NCBI GenBank assembly: GCA_030142905.1
Contig: JASJOG010000006.1
Location: forward strand, 4,142,501 to 4,206,500
Origin: Heliopora coerulea
Lineage: Eukaryota; Cnidaria; Anthozoa; Scleralcyonacea; Helioporidae
DNA length: 64,000 nt
Direction: 5' to 3'
Below the pieces are notes generated by a model, which saw only the letters and a list, made by a program, of their open reading frames with translations, was not told the DNA's origin and searched no databases. Made by a program: the position numbers and the translations under genes. Below, piece by piece: positions 34,801 to 49,800 of this stretch; within the stretch, counting starts at the first letter, position 1, and the number at the start of each line of letters is the position of its first letter.

Positions 34801-37800
34801 TTAGTTATGTAACGTAAACATAACAAGGTATAGTACCTATGTCTTCGTCATGGACCTCTTTTAGATGTTTTCCGATTGCCGATGTCTTGTACTTACCGAT
34901 GCACCGACACGCACACCCGTGTCGCCGACGTAATCAGTATCACACTGATAACATTTAAATTGGTAAACAACGCAAGATTGGTACAGCGAGGATGGTTTAA
35001 TTTCACGTACTTTGACTTTCTCTTCTAATTGTCGACTTGTAAATGTGGGCCTCAATTTTTTCTCAATTTTCCTACTTAGATAAAATAACTGCCTTCTTAA
35101 CACGTCTGCTGATTTCTGATCCATGAAGGGCAAAACTGTAGCAATGCTTTGATCGTCTCAGTCCTCTCTTCCTGAGTGAAGGTTGTCTTGGTATTGACGA
35201 AAACCACCAATGATCGATTTTAGGACAGTTTCTGGATACTTCACACTCTTCTTGGAAGGCCTCTAACGACGACGAAAGTTATTTTGCCCGGTTTAACGTC
35301 GGTACTTTGGCAAATAAGTATTTGATGGTTAAAAAATGTAAAGGGAAATTCATTTGTTTGATTTATAAATGTTTTATATTGGGGATTTAAAACTGACTTT
35401 AAACATACAATCGGATTCTATTAAATCCAAACTGTTTAATTTTATTCAAAAACAATTATAGATCTATTTACATAGTTCAGTTTCACAGTTGTTTTACCAA
35501 CTAGTGGAAATTTGAGCATTTATTAACTTCAGTAATTTACATAACCGTGATTATACACTGTATTAGACCCCGTTCACACGATACCGGTACGAAATGAAAC
35601 CGTAACGAAATTATTACGGTTAGGCCTTGCGTTCACACGGTACCGGTATGAAAAAGCATGAAACCGTAATGCTAACCGTAACGATTTGAAACCGTAATAC
35701 GAAACCGTACTTGTGTGAACAGGTTCGTGCCGTGATATTTTGATACCGGTGCAGTTTCGTACCGGTATTGTGTGAACGGGGTCTAAGACTACAAGAATTA
35801 TAATTTGTTCCTCTGCTTGATAATGACGTTAGGATGACGTCGAAAAGTCGCTTTTTATCGCTGAATTTTCTCAGTAAAATTCTGAAACGAAGATTGCTTA
35901 TCAGTACCTTTAATATTTCATAAATTCAGAAAAATAAATTTTTTACGGAATGTAATTTTTGTGCACTTTATCACTGAGCAGGCTGTATTTCGCTAAAATA
36001 GGATAAATGATTTTACTACGATTATCTTTTCGCCATGATTTGAGAGCTGCAGCCAGACCAGCCTTTTAAAAAATATTTTCTCCAAAATGACAGTGGACAC
36101 TGGGTCAAATATGTGCCCTTCCCCAGTTACATGAAACACGTGTTATTAAAAGCCTGCAGAATAACATAAGGACAGAGTAATTCTTTGATTACTGTGATTT
36201 TACCGGTTATTTGAATTTTTGTTTAGCACAAGGAGAGAATAAACCTTTTCCAGCAAATGGATGGTATGGTGTTTCTGTTGCTGGTGGAAAGGGAGAACAG
36301 AATCTTCTGGTAAGGTTTTTAAATATCTCGGGAATCTTTTTAGTATTTATTCATTTTGTCAGGAATATAAGAAATCTAATGCTGTCAATAAAATTTGTGC
36401 GCAAATATCTCTGATGAAATTGGATCAGCTGTATTTCACATGATTAAGATGGTATTATGGTTAAGATAAGAACTAGTATATTATTCACCGCTACACGAAA
36501 TGGAGTGTTTCACCAGATGCCCAAAAGCCAATACGTTTGATAAAAAACAAAGCAGCAGCTGAGTTTTTAACCAACATTGCGGTGTTTGACTACATCATCA
36601 AGCACTCATTTCCAATGCACTGAACAGCTGTATGATTTAGCATCTCAAACATCCAAATTTAAAAAGAAAATCAGTTTGAAGGTTGACGAAATTGTATGCT
36701 AAGATCAAACATCCAAATTGTGTCGCTAGTAATTTCCTTTGTGTTTTGAAAGTTATTGTGTATCTTCAAGGTTTTCAACTGCAGTCACTTAAAACTTTGC
36801 AGATTGATAGGCGTTATCAAACTAAAGAACTAGAAATACGAATATGAAGCCACCCCTGCGCCAACCATTCCATCATATCCTTAAGAATTTGAACGAAGTT
36901 GAAGGGTTGTAAAAGTTGCCAATCAGCCTAAAATTCAAATTTAAATGACTAATTGTCCTTATTATAAGTGGAAACCAAAAAGGTGGTATGTAAGCCAAAA
37001 GCTGTTATTAAATGATGAAAATCAACAATTATAACGGACAAACTTACCGAAAATCTTATATCTTCAACCAAATTCATACCCTAAGGGACCAGCGTACGAT
37101 GGACAGCTTTCGAAGAAAAAAAATAAAGAAAATCTCCCGCGATGTGGGTTTGAACTTTTTGCACCTTAGACCGCTTGGCTACTTACGCATTACACCTGCA
37201 CATGCTGTTTGTTGTTTATTGAACCTGCTGGTCGCCATGCTTACATTTAACTTCGTCTTTCCTCGTTTGCATGTTTGAAAAATAATTTCTATCAATGATG
37301 ACCTTAATTGGCTTAAGAAATACGAACATATCTATCCGCTATAAGTAAAATATGCCGTGATTAAACGTTGTATTAGTTGTGCTTTTTTGTATGCAGTATC
37401 GTTTCACAAGAACGCCACTCGTTCGTAGCAACAATACCCAAACAATACTTATACCAAAAAGGGACTTTTGGGGGGTGTTTTCCCTGGCATAACTGTGCTT
37501 TTCAGAGTTTTTCAAATAAATCTCTTCAAACCTTAGCTTCAACAATTTTCGGGATAAGCTGGACCTTATTGATTATTTCCGAACGTTTGAAACAAATATC
37601 GTCGCAGGAACAAGGAATTGACGAGGTTTTCAAGCAGTAAGCACGACAGTTCATTTAGTTGTTCCTACGAAGACTAATTATCATTTCCTTAAACCTTAGT
37701 TTGTGGTGGCCTTAATAAAAGTTCGCTGTCGGTAAAAGTTTGCTTCGACTAACAATGGCTACCGAAATTTTTAACGTTTAGAAAACTATAATTTTAAATA

Positions 37801-40800
37801 GGTAAACATTGTCTATGCTTGACCTAACGGTTTGATTTCAGTTGCAGTCGCCAGTTTAAATAAGTCAAACGCGTGCCACTTACCTGAGTGAACTCTTATA
37901 ATGTTTCGTTTAAAAGCATTTGTCGCCTTTGGACTTGCTCTTGGGTTTTACGGGTCTTTCCGCATTTTCCCCCAACAGTTTCAGATTCGGTCTTTTACCC
38001 TGGCTTTTGTTTTGTTGTTTATTTTCCATGGCGATAAGCGTTATTTAATCTCGTAAAACGGACTTTTCCCGTAAACGGTGTGTAACTTCTTACTCCCATA
38101 TATCGTGAAGGTTTGAATTTACTTGCTGTCGCCAGTTTCCCTTAGAACGCCTACTGCTACATAACACCCTTGATACCAGTCCTGTGTTTTTACACTGTAT
38201 ACTTGAGTGAACCGGGATCCACGTAGATATACCGATTTATATTTAACAAATAGAAATATCTTGAGTGTCTTTGCGACGTAAGGTAGCCGGTTGGTATACT
38301 CCTGAAAGTTTTCCCCTGTAGCAATAAGGGTCCTCTCTCCGGAGATACTATTAATAAATATGCTCAAGCTTGGATATGCAGGGTGGCGCAGAAGTAATGG
38401 GGCAATAAAAATGACATATTAACTTGACATAATTTATTCATTTCTGTGAAAAACATACTATTGAGATAAAAACAATGTCTTTATGTGTCTAACAATTTAT
38501 TCCGTCAGAAGGTAATTACAAGTGGTTCAAAATATCCTCCTTCCACCTCAATGCATTTTCCTAGTCTTTTCTCCACGGAATAGCGTACCTTGCGACATAA
38601 AGGCGCAGTAATTTGTGAGCAGGCATTAATAATTTTTAGTTTCAGTTCCTCAGCGTCCTGTTTGGTATTGTTTGGTTGCCCCATTACTTCTGCGCCACCC
38701 TGTACGTTTACAAAATGTCAAGAATTAACCAGTGGGAGAGCACTGTCCCCCTGAGTTTAAATCCTTGCTTTACCGTCGTTATGTTGACGATGTTTTTCTT
38801 TTATTCCGCTCACCTGATCACGTTTTACCTTTATTATTTGAATTCACAACGTCCTAAAATTAAATTTTCCCATGAAGTCGAAATTAACAATTTGCTGCCA
38901 TTTTTAGACATCAACATTTATCGTTCCGGTAGTTGCTTTTCGACTAATGTTTACTATAGAACCAATTTCGCCGGACTATTGACCTCCTTCCACTCGTTCA
39001 TTTCCTTCTCTTATAAGAAACAACTTATTTTTTCGTTACTAAATCGCTGCTTTAACATTTGCTCTAGTTATTTGAAATTTCTTGACGAGCTTGAAAAACT
39101 GAAAAAGATTTTTATGAGAAATGGCTATCCAGATTACTTGTTAGATAGTTGTATCGCTTCCTTTCTTGATAAGTCTCCTAAAATAACGACCGTTTCCAAA
39201 ACGCATCATGCATTTCTCACCACCCTTTTACCGCACAACATTTCGTCCAAATTCGCTCTCAATTAAAACGACTTCTTACTTCGGCTTACCCCCATATTGA
39301 GCTTAGATTCATTGTACGACCTTCCACTCGCCTTTTGCACTTCTTTTCTTTTAAAGATAGAGTTCTCTCGCGTCTGAGGTCACATGTTGTTTATTTTTTC
39401 ACGTGTCGAAGCTGTGGATCTTCGTATGTTGGCGAAACTTGCCGACACCTACATACACGTGTCTCAGAACACATGGGAATTTCTCTTTTAACTGGTAAGA
39501 AGCACTCCAATCCGCCTCTCACCAGCATCCCCTCTTACCATCAAGACACTGATCATCCTGTTTCTTCTGAAGATTTTAAAATACTTACTTCCTCTTCATT
39601 TGAATACGAGCTCCCCCTACACGAAAGCCTGCTAATAAGCAAACTCAAACCGTCTTTAAACGCAAATGTTGTTTCCGCCCCGCTTCTTTTATTTTAACCT
39701 CAGTTAACCTTTTGCTCTGAAATTATTTTATTTATTCCGTTTTTTTCTTGTTTCATGGTTTACTTTCCTTTCACTCTTATTCTCGTCACCAGCATGCTTC
39801 CTCTTTTCTCATTTGTAACTGTATTTTTAACAGTGCTCTCCCACTGGTTAATTCTTGACACTTTGTAAATATATATTCACGCGTGGGCATATTTATTAAT
39901 AGTATCTCTGAAGATGTTGTGATGTATACAATTATCATTTTATACTAGAGACTTAGATGACGTCACAAAAATTTTAAAAAAACCTTGTCGTTTAAAACAA
40001 ATAAAGTTCAGTGTAGCTTCGGTGTCTCTGATCTGTGATACAAACATTCATTTCAACCGGATAAATACCCGAAAACACTCGGTTGCGCCTCCTATTTCCA
40101 CTAAGGGTTTTTTCAGTTGAAATGACCACGTTCGTGTTTCTACCACAGCAGACACTCAAGCAAACTTCTGTTGGTAGTTTTCGTGTCACGTCAACCCGAC
40201 CTAGGTGGAGGACGACCTCAAAGTTCAACGTTCAATACTTATATGTGATACGGAAAATAATACAACTGGAGTTTGTCAGTATTTTCTCCCAAAAAATGAC
40301 AAATTTAATCTAGTTCTGAATTCATAAGAACGAAAGCTGGATCTTTTTACTAAAAAGAAGTCTGAATGTCTTTAAAATCATTAAAATTAATTACCTACTA
40401 CAAAGGTCACACTGGAAATTCTAACAAGAACGCTTGCAGCTCGATACTTTCAGCCTTAGAATGTTTAATTGTTTTTCCAAGCCAATTGTAAACTGCTTTT
40501 GAGCGTCCGCTCGAAACTTCAGTATTTTCTTTAAAACATTGGCCAATGATTGACCAGGCGAGAAGCGTACCTAAAATGAAGATTAAAGCCCAGCATAGTA
40601 CTTTAAGAATAGCCATGGACACCGTATATTTACTTAATAATATGAATCGATTGTACTGTGTCTATGGCTATTTTTGAAGTACTATACTGGGCTTTAGTCT
40701 TTATTTTCAAGTCATTTTCTGTCCTAAGTTATGGCAATTCCTTGACCCTTTTGGCTTCTACAGTGATCACGCACCGCTCTACTTTTATTAAATTGTAAAC

Positions 40801-43800
40801 CGAATTTTTTTATCTTCGTTCTTCATGTAGGCTTGTGGTCACCGGCTTATGGTAGACTATTGTTATAACGGTGCCTGCATGAGAAGTGTACCTGGAGCTT
40901 GTAAGATATTCGCAAGAAAACGCAGTTTTGTTGGTGTTGATGAAATGGACGCAATTCACCAATATAATATAAGTACAGTGTCAAATTTTAAATAGTTTTT
41001 GTTAAAAGAGGATACTTAGCCGTTAAGAGTTAAACGTGGTATTAGTGTTAAATTCTCCATACAATCCATTTTCGTCTTTTTGAAATTGTATCTTTGCTTT
41101 ATAAGTGTATACTTTGTTCCTACAGTTTCACTAAGGGCTCGGTAAAAAGCGATTTCTGGTTGATAACAGATGTTCAACCCAGGGCGCCTTAGATGTGGTT
41201 GTAGCAATTAATTTTTTGGTGGCGAAACAAGTTACAAATGTCACTTGCTTACCATTGTAGTAACTCTGTACCTGTGTTCAAAAAGGTCAATAACAGTTTT
41301 AAAACCTTTGATATACTCTCAAATCTGGTAGGTTGAGTTTTGCTTGCTATTGAAGGACTTTTGTATTGGCTTCACCTCAAAGAACATGCATTTCTGGAAA
41401 GATAGATGAACGTTCGTCAAGCTCTATCCTCAGAAAAACGATTTCTGACCCCCAGACGGGGATCGAACCCGCATCCTTCTGATGACCGGTGAGACGCTCT
41501 AACTATTGAGCTACCAAGGTTCAGATGGTTGACATATGTGCGACCTAAGCTTTAAGTTGGGGCTTTTCCTGTCATTGTACAGTAAATTTGCTTTGGCACC
41601 TAGGTTGCCTTGAAATTCGATAAGTCGTAGTCGAATGGCTTTACCAGTTGGCAACTGAGGACTGAAGTTGGATGATTAAGTTATTTATTTATCGCTGCAA
41701 CTGCTCACGAAAACGAAACGCGACAGTTCTCATTCAGTAATTGTGTCTGTAGCCTGAAGACAAGATCAACTTAAGAAATAATACTTCAAGCAAGTGGACT
41801 GTTGACGTTCCCATTGATAACATTCCATCTTGCTTTCAACGCGAAATAAAATTAAAACGGTTAATAATGGTTACAGGCTTTTCCTTTCAACTGCCAGCCC
41901 GTTTAAATTGTTCTTTTAAGGTTACTGAGAAGTCGCCAGTTGCGGCAACTATGGAGTTGCAAAGGAGAAACTGGGGGGCGTTTGTCCCCAAGAGAAAAAA
42001 TCCGGCCCGTCTCGCGTGTTCCTAATAACGGACATATTGAAAACAAACAAGTATTGAATTTAATTAAACTGTTTCTTCGCTGCACGCTACATAATTTGAG
42101 TATGTAGAAGTCCAAATAATTCTCTACTTACATACGATAGCTTTTTACAAAAATAGATATGATGGCGACATGTATAATATATACAACTATGGCTACAAAA
42201 TTATCTACAACTATAACTACAAAATTATCTACACGCGTCGCGAAAAGGGAAACTACAAAATTAAACCGTTTATATCAATCAAATTTATTTTGTGTAAATA
42301 ACTTAGTTATGCAACTTCGGTTTTCTGTTGCGAACTGATAAAGCCATTCGATTACAGCTTATCGAGTTTCAAGACAACCTAGGTGCGAAAGCAAATTTAC
42401 TTCACGATGACAGGAAAAGCACCAACGTAAAGTTTTTATAAACAATAAACCACAGAAAAGCATCTTGAAAAGAAGGCAACAATTTAGACGATTATACATT
42501 GCGGTCATTGCGAAGTTACCGTTAGATCAACGTCTACAAGGGCAATGTAAAAGGTTAGGAATACCTCTTGGTAACCATGTGAAAAGCTTTCATTTCTTAC
42601 TGGCTTTAAGACCAAAGATTAACTCCGCTATCTCAAGTCTAACTAATGAAATGAACAGAAAATACGACTCACAAGAAAAGTGAGTGCAATCTAGTTAGTT
42701 ATTCACAATTACAGAAAGGTTTGGTGACTGAGCGTGTCAGTTAAGTCCTGTTTTTAGACAGCTGTAGTCATTCCCCTGAGAAAGACAACTGGAATTAACA
42801 AGCGGAAATAGTGACAAAAGAGCGATATTAAGATTTCAAAGCGTAGTTGATGATATTAAATAATATAAAAGTTCATCAGTAGTATGGGAAACTACCCAAA
42901 ATAGCGTGATAGCTAAAGGCATTTTAGTCTTACGGTAAACTCTGAACTTCTGCAATCTTTGAGCACATGCGAACACCCCAATACACACTAAAAGCGCAAG
43001 TTTTGCGTAGTATAAGGTGAAAATGCCAAAATGGAAATGCTGTGAGTGTAAATGCAGTCAATGAAGAAAGTCAAAATTCACGTCTTTCATAACTTTCACA
43101 TGAAGGTCAATAACATGTACATCAGTGCCAACGCTGACATAAACGTCCATTTTCCGTAAGTGATGAGAGGGTTTAGCGTTTACTTTCAACAATATCGCGA
43201 TCATTACCAATCTCTCTTTCTACTGCCAAATTGGTACCGCGATGGGGCTATCCCTCTGGCAAACACCATTTGGCTACAAAAAGTCGTCTGCAGATTTTCG
43301 ATTGTATTTTGACAAGTTGTAAAACTATAATAAGATAACACTTGGCTCAGATGATACCTAGCTGTTGATATCTTTAATTTTGGGAAATCAAGCGGCAAGA
43401 ATAAAATGAATAACGATAAAACAATAAATAAGAAGCAGTTATAAACATTAGTCAGCGATAGAAACGTGTACTCTTTGCGTGCCTATTTTTGCAAATTGAC
43501 GACATGCGATAATACGGCGCTTGGCTCAGATGAAACCTAGTGCGAGATATCTTTAATTTTGAGAGATTGATAGTGAGGATAAATTAGTCAACAAAACAAA
43601 TAAAAAACGGTTATAAAAATCCAGTAGCGGTAGACACTTATGCTCTTTGCGTACCTATTTTTAGTTGGTCATGTTTTAAGCTTTGCTATAATTCAGGTTT
43701 GATGTTGTGTTTGAACTACATTTAGCGTTACACTTTGTTAATTTTTGCCTCGCTCAAAGTCCCTCTTCTGAATTTCGACCATTAAAGTACATATAATGAA

Positions 43801-46800
43801 GAGCCCTGACCCTTCTGAAACCCGATGCAGACTAGCGATCAGGCCCTAGTACGGTTCCTGTGGCCTACCCTTTAACCTGATGCCCGAATCCAAGTACGAT
43901 CTCAATGACCTACCCTGGCATTGCCATTTGGGTTTTCGGGAAAAAACTGCATTCACCGAGTTCCCACCATTAGGCTGGCCAAAAGTCAAATTTTAGAGTT
44001 TTCGCAAGCTATAACCGAAACCACGAGTTAGCCACTAGTCGCCTTTAATGTTTATACAGAAGCTTCATGATTTTGTTATCGTGTTCCCAGTGGTTTGCTA
44101 CTTTTGAAGTAAAGAGAGCACTAATGTCTTATATTAAGCTGATTTTGACGTATTTTGTAGGGGATATTCAGGGAGATCAAACTGATCCTGGACGTACGGT
44201 TTCACGTGAAAGATCCCGGTTTGGACAAATGGGCCTCAGTTCAATGTCGGTCAATGAAAACGTAAGTACTTAAGACGTAATATAAAAATGAGAGGCCAGC
44301 TCATGATTTTTATGTGGAGAGGCATAATGACAGAAATAAAACACAAAGTATTTAAAACAACTTTACTAACGTTTCGTTGCGGACGTGCAACATCTTCAGA
44401 GTGACTAATTTACAAATGTGACTAAAACTTATATATCTATTTACACGTGATGACGGCGGAAGTAAATTTTACGGTGGAAATTGGTTTGGAAGGCCGAGTA
44501 TTGCTTTGTGGAAACATGGATGAATTTATCTAAGTTCAGGTTTACTTTTATTTTTATCATAAATGGGGTTTAAAAAAGTAAAAAGTTTGTAAAATATTTT
44601 TAAAAGCAGGTACCGAGAAGAGGAAACAGAAGGCGAAAAATCCGAAAGCAAACAACTCCATGTACAGACGGAATTTGCCGTTGTCGATTACCATCAAACA
44701 AAAATATCCGCCCTTAGCCATGCTGGTTGTTTTGTTTGAATAGTAGAATTTTGTTCGTATATTTGTAATGATACTAAAGCTAAATAACTTGGAGATGCCT
44801 AAGGATGCGATTATTACTATTTGCCAACAGAATTCTTAGGACGTATGGGAATTATGAAATCTTGAGATACTTCTCAAGCATCATTATGCAAATTTGTGCA
44901 GCTCTTGATGATTATTGTTCGTGACAAATTAACTGCCAAAGCTAAATATCAGGATTAAGGCTACTGGAGGTCATGGGTATCAAAGAGAATATAGTTGTCC
45001 CCTAATAATAACTGAAGTAAGGTCATAAGGAACTGTACCAGTTGTATTAGAGGATTCAAAAGCTAAAATAAGAGTCAAAATCAAGACCAAAAATGCAGAG
45101 CAGCGAGCTAAGCCACCCGCCATCACAATCATTGTCGCACGATCCATTTACAGTGGAACATTTCCTTATTAAACTTTTTTTAATTATTAAAAAAAACTTG
45201 ATTAATTTTATTTTTAATTATTATTTTAATTATGAAAAAAATTGATTAAACCTTTTTTTTTTTTTTTGTATGTCTTTTTCTTCATGAATTTATTGATGAG
45301 TTTTATAAGACCAATTATGAATATTTTTTGTCACCAATAGCACTCCGTAATATATTATATGATGTTGTCTTTGCAGGCACAATTTTTTGCCGGTGCAGTG
45401 GGAGAGCAGCGTGGTACCGGTGCGTTTCAAATTGTTAAAATAAAGTTTGTACAAAGATAGCGAGTTAAATATCATATCAGTGCAATGAACTTGTGTTTCT
45501 GCAGGTGCTGTCGTTGATAACAGTAACAACAAGTACCTAGCTAGCGATGAGGAATATTCTTATGGAGGTAATGTTTAAGTCGTTAGGTTTAGTACCAAAA
45601 GGTGTTGTATGTTTGCAATATATACCTAAATTGCATGTGTGATATATAACAAAGGTTGCTTCTCTTTTACGTGAAGGGTTTTATAGTGGCAAAATAAAAA
45701 ATGAACCTGAGGAATATCACCCCTAGGAAGGTAATTTTGCACGGAAACATCAGTACCCCCTTTGGTTTTCGATATCCGTTTTAGTCTTTCACCAGCCTCG
45801 AAAGTTATGTTTTTTTGCTTCCTACTGCTTAGCAACAACTTCAACTGGTCAAATATGGTTAGCTGTTTACATGCGTCTATGAGGTCATAAATACTATTCC
45901 TTGAACAGTTAAAGCTGTTCTTGCCAACAGTGGGATTGACTGTATTTGTATTGTCGCCTAAATTGCCTTGTGCAAAGATGTGCGAAATTTAAGACAAATT
46001 ATGCGGTGAGCTACAAGACTAGCTACCATAAGCCGTATCGGGAGAAAACAAAACAGAACAGGCCCCAGTTGCATATTTGAAGTCAAATGTCAAACTGTTG
46101 GCAATTTGGCACCTTGTGAAAGTTCTGTTACAAAAAAGAAGAGCTGAAGTACAATTTGCTAAACCACTTCCGACTAAGTAGAGGAATAGCAAAAGACATT
46201 GTCCGATTATACTTACGATGTTTAATCCAGGTTTCGACTGTATTTTAGTCATAATAATCACTTCTGATGAGGAATAAAAGCAGTGGCCAGATCACATGTA
46301 GAATATGGGTGCTAACCCCCACTTTTTACAAATGTGGTCGACTAGATTTGCTCAAATATGAAAATGAAACGTCTAGAGAGGGCTACAGTCCTCCTTGAAG
46401 TGTTACAGTCCTACCTTTCACAGCGTTTGGAAAGTTCTAAGAAGTTGTCCGGAGAATACCGGTAGTTGGGAGCAAGTTAATAACTTTAATGCCAAGAATG
46501 TTGCCAGACATGTAGGGCATAAGGTTGCATTTGCTCCTTTTCAAAATATTTAGGACCCCTTGGAAATTTTAGCATTCCAATTCTTAGATCAGTAACCGTC
46601 AACTGAGCTCGTTGTCCGGTCTTTACGTAAAAATGATGCACGCTGGTTGGCTGCCTAGCCGTGCAATAAGTTTTTCATACAGACAGGTAAGTTTTGGCGG
46701 GAAAATTTCAGAGTTGATTTGAAGACAAACAAATCAGATTCGGGTACGTTTTACGAAAGATTTACAATAAAAAGCTACCAAAATAATCTTTTCAACCATA

Positions 46801-49800
46801 ATTTTAAGCAAAAAAACTAGATGAATAGATACAAAAAAAGGAAGTAATAGGGAAAAACAAGAAAGTAAACCTAAGCCGCTCACTCACGAACTAAAACGTT
46901 CGCTGAAAGCGATGAAGAAAGAAACCAAAAGCCAATAAATTCCTTATTAACCTCGTTTGTTCGGTCTGTACTGGAAAGTATTGCCCTAAGGCAAATATTT
47001 TCCCGTAAAGACTTCACACTCGGTTAACAAGTAATCAATATTACTGGATACCCGCTAATATCTTGAAATGACATGTTCGCAAAAAGTTCGTTAACGCAAT
47101 ATTAAAATGTCTAAATGACTGTAATCTCTCTCAGTAATGTGGTGGACCATACACCATGCCAGCAGACCACCTACGTATTATGCCTAACTAACATATTTAA
47201 TAATTCTGTTTTGCTTCCTGTGATATTTTCTGCAAGAAACTTTGAAGACTTATATCCTTTATGGCAATAATATCTCCAAATTACTGGTATTGCCAAACCG
47301 CAGATATTTGATATTGGACTATTAGAACTTTCAATACTCTCTTGCGTTTCTGTTAATTTTCAGGTTATTCGATTGCATCCGGGGCTTTCTTTACACCTGG
47401 AGAAATCGGTAAAGAAGGAATGTTATTTTCTATATGTTTTCTTTGGATTTCATATTTTAGTTCGTTAAAATTTATTTACAATTGCAATGAATTCGTTATC
47501 CAGAGCGCTTGCATAGTCGAGTTTTCGTTGTCGGCTAAAATGTGGCGCGGCTAAATATGCTAAATGCCCGGGGACCGTGGGGAAGTTTATTCCAGGATGA
47601 TTTGAAAACAAAGTCAGGGTGTCAAAGCCCTTTCTCCATACGTAAGACGCTACATTCAGTGAGTTAGAAAAGAGTGACTCAGAAAATATCAGGGGGCCTG
47701 TTTTTCTGAACATGGAACAGTTTCCTGTTATTGGACCAGGTGCTCTTTAAAGATTCGTATTCATAAGTCGTAAAAAACGTTCTTAACGCATTATTCTTGA
47801 ATAATATACACGAAACTGAAATTAGCTCAACTGAACAGGTAAATAAATGTAAATAAAGCTTTACCGTCAATAAGAAAAAAAGCCTGATTGTTTTACCATT
47901 AAGTTAAGGGTCCCATGACAATTATGACCAATGCGGTACGAAGGGATTGGGGGCTCCACTGGAACGCTTGCCCAGGCACAAAATTTCATGGGGTGATATT
48001 TTCAGATATAAGAATTCGACTTTTGGTCTTTATGTATGGACTGAAAAATATTTTGCAAAGCTGAACAAAATGTTAAATCAGTGCCTCGACATCTCTTCGT
48101 TAATTGACGACTTTGCCGCTGTCAAGACTCGGAAGTAGTTACATTTGGAGTAATAAAAAAACAAAAAATTACAAAAAATACTTGTTTCTACAGCAGTACC
48201 GCGTACTGCATGGTAGTACTGGTATACAATTACAATATAAAGAACTTCGGGTGCGTTAGAGGTGGTCGAGGGGACGCCTTCAACACAATTTCCCTGGGCA
48301 AAGTACCACCATTGAACTCTAAAAGGACTGGAACGATATCTCATTGTACCAGGCCTCACGATTGAATGAAGCCAACATGGGGGCAGCCATGTAGGTCAAA
48401 TACACGGGTGGGAAAAAGTTGTATTGAACCTTTACTTTTCATTGACAGTTAATTCTGACAAATATGCAGTCCTACCGACATTGTCCTCTACTCACGAAGG
48501 TAGAAAAGAAAACTGTCAAAAATTCCGAAATTTAGGTTAAGTTTTTCGCAATGGGTTGCGTGTTTTATTGCGTAGGGGACTGGGATAACCTGCAAATGGA
48601 CCTGCATATCAGCCTCCATGTTGGCTTCAAAATACAGTTTGCAGGTATCGTTCTAGTTTTTTTAGAGTTCAATGGGTACCACCTAGGTATAGGTCTCATC
48701 ATGATGTCATAAAATACTCAAGGGATCCCTAAATCGTTTTATTTGCTCAAGTTCAGTGGGTGTATCTAACCTTTCTATCCAATCTTTCTGCGCCACTGCA
48801 GCTAAAGCAAATATGTAAAATTTAGAATTCAGTCAAAACATAAGTCGTGTTTTTTATTATATGTGTTGGAATTACACATGAAAATTACGAGGTCTGATTT
48901 TTGCCGAACGAAGAGTTCGGTTTCTTTATGCGGTGATCTGTCTATAACAGGACTGGGGGTCCTCGATACTTTTGTATAACGTGAAATATCGCTGCCTAGC
49001 CGGATACCATATTCATTATGGTGGGTCCCCCCACATGTAAAACTCTTTTGTAAGGTGAAAACTTCAATTTGGGAGATATTTGCTAAACAAAAACCATGTC
49101 CAGCCGACAAATTTAAATAGTTTAAGATAAAACATATTCCGAAGAATAACGTCATCTTGAAAACTCAAGCTAAAGACGAAATTTTGGTTGAAACTGTGAT
49201 ATTTCTACTTTATTTCAAAGTCATTGTCGAAAGTCGAAATATCACAGTTTCAACCTCCTCGGAATATCCTTTATCTTATACTTTTTGCAAAACAAATTTC
49301 ATTCGTTTTGAAACTAAAAACGTCAGACGTGTTCAGATGCACATAAATTATCCTGTGACGCAAGACGGACTGCTAAACTAAAACAACCTTCCAAGCTCTA
49401 AAGCGTGAAAACGCTTTACATTCATTTTCATTTCATTCAAAATTAATCGATCAGTTAAGACTTTTTCGAGTCAAAGGAAATTAGTTAAAAAAAATATTCT
49501 GGCTTACCGACACATTATTTTACTCTTCGAGGGTACTAAAACTCGCTTTTTGTCACTTTGGTCCATCTAGGTATCTGTCATACAAAGCCCGAAATTGGAT
49601 GAACAATGCTATCCCTGCTTTGAACCACCGAACTTGAATTTTATCCCAGAAATAGTGAGTGTTATTCCTTGGATGAAATTTAAGTTCAAGTGTTTGAGGT
49701 ATGGATAACGCTGTTTACTAGCAAGAACTCGTCCCTGGGATAAGCTAACTCAGGCTTCAAATAACGTATTACCTTAATTTTCGTATTTTAATCGAATATC

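Noticed and set aside
40900..40995. Extension of integrin exon 4 (frame open to 40995)
   Set aside because: The GTAAGA donor at 40901 is needed to join exon 5 in phase, and the extra residues do not match integrins.
41440..41520. tRNA gene on the minus strand
   Set aside because: The tRNA-like head is shared, with the same flanking lead and tail, by several copies (12.7, 59.8, 61.25, 61.5 kb); a SINE explains all of them.
42465..42683. 72-codon plus frame in an integrin intron
   Set aside because: Basic composition, but no splice context or recognisable domain.
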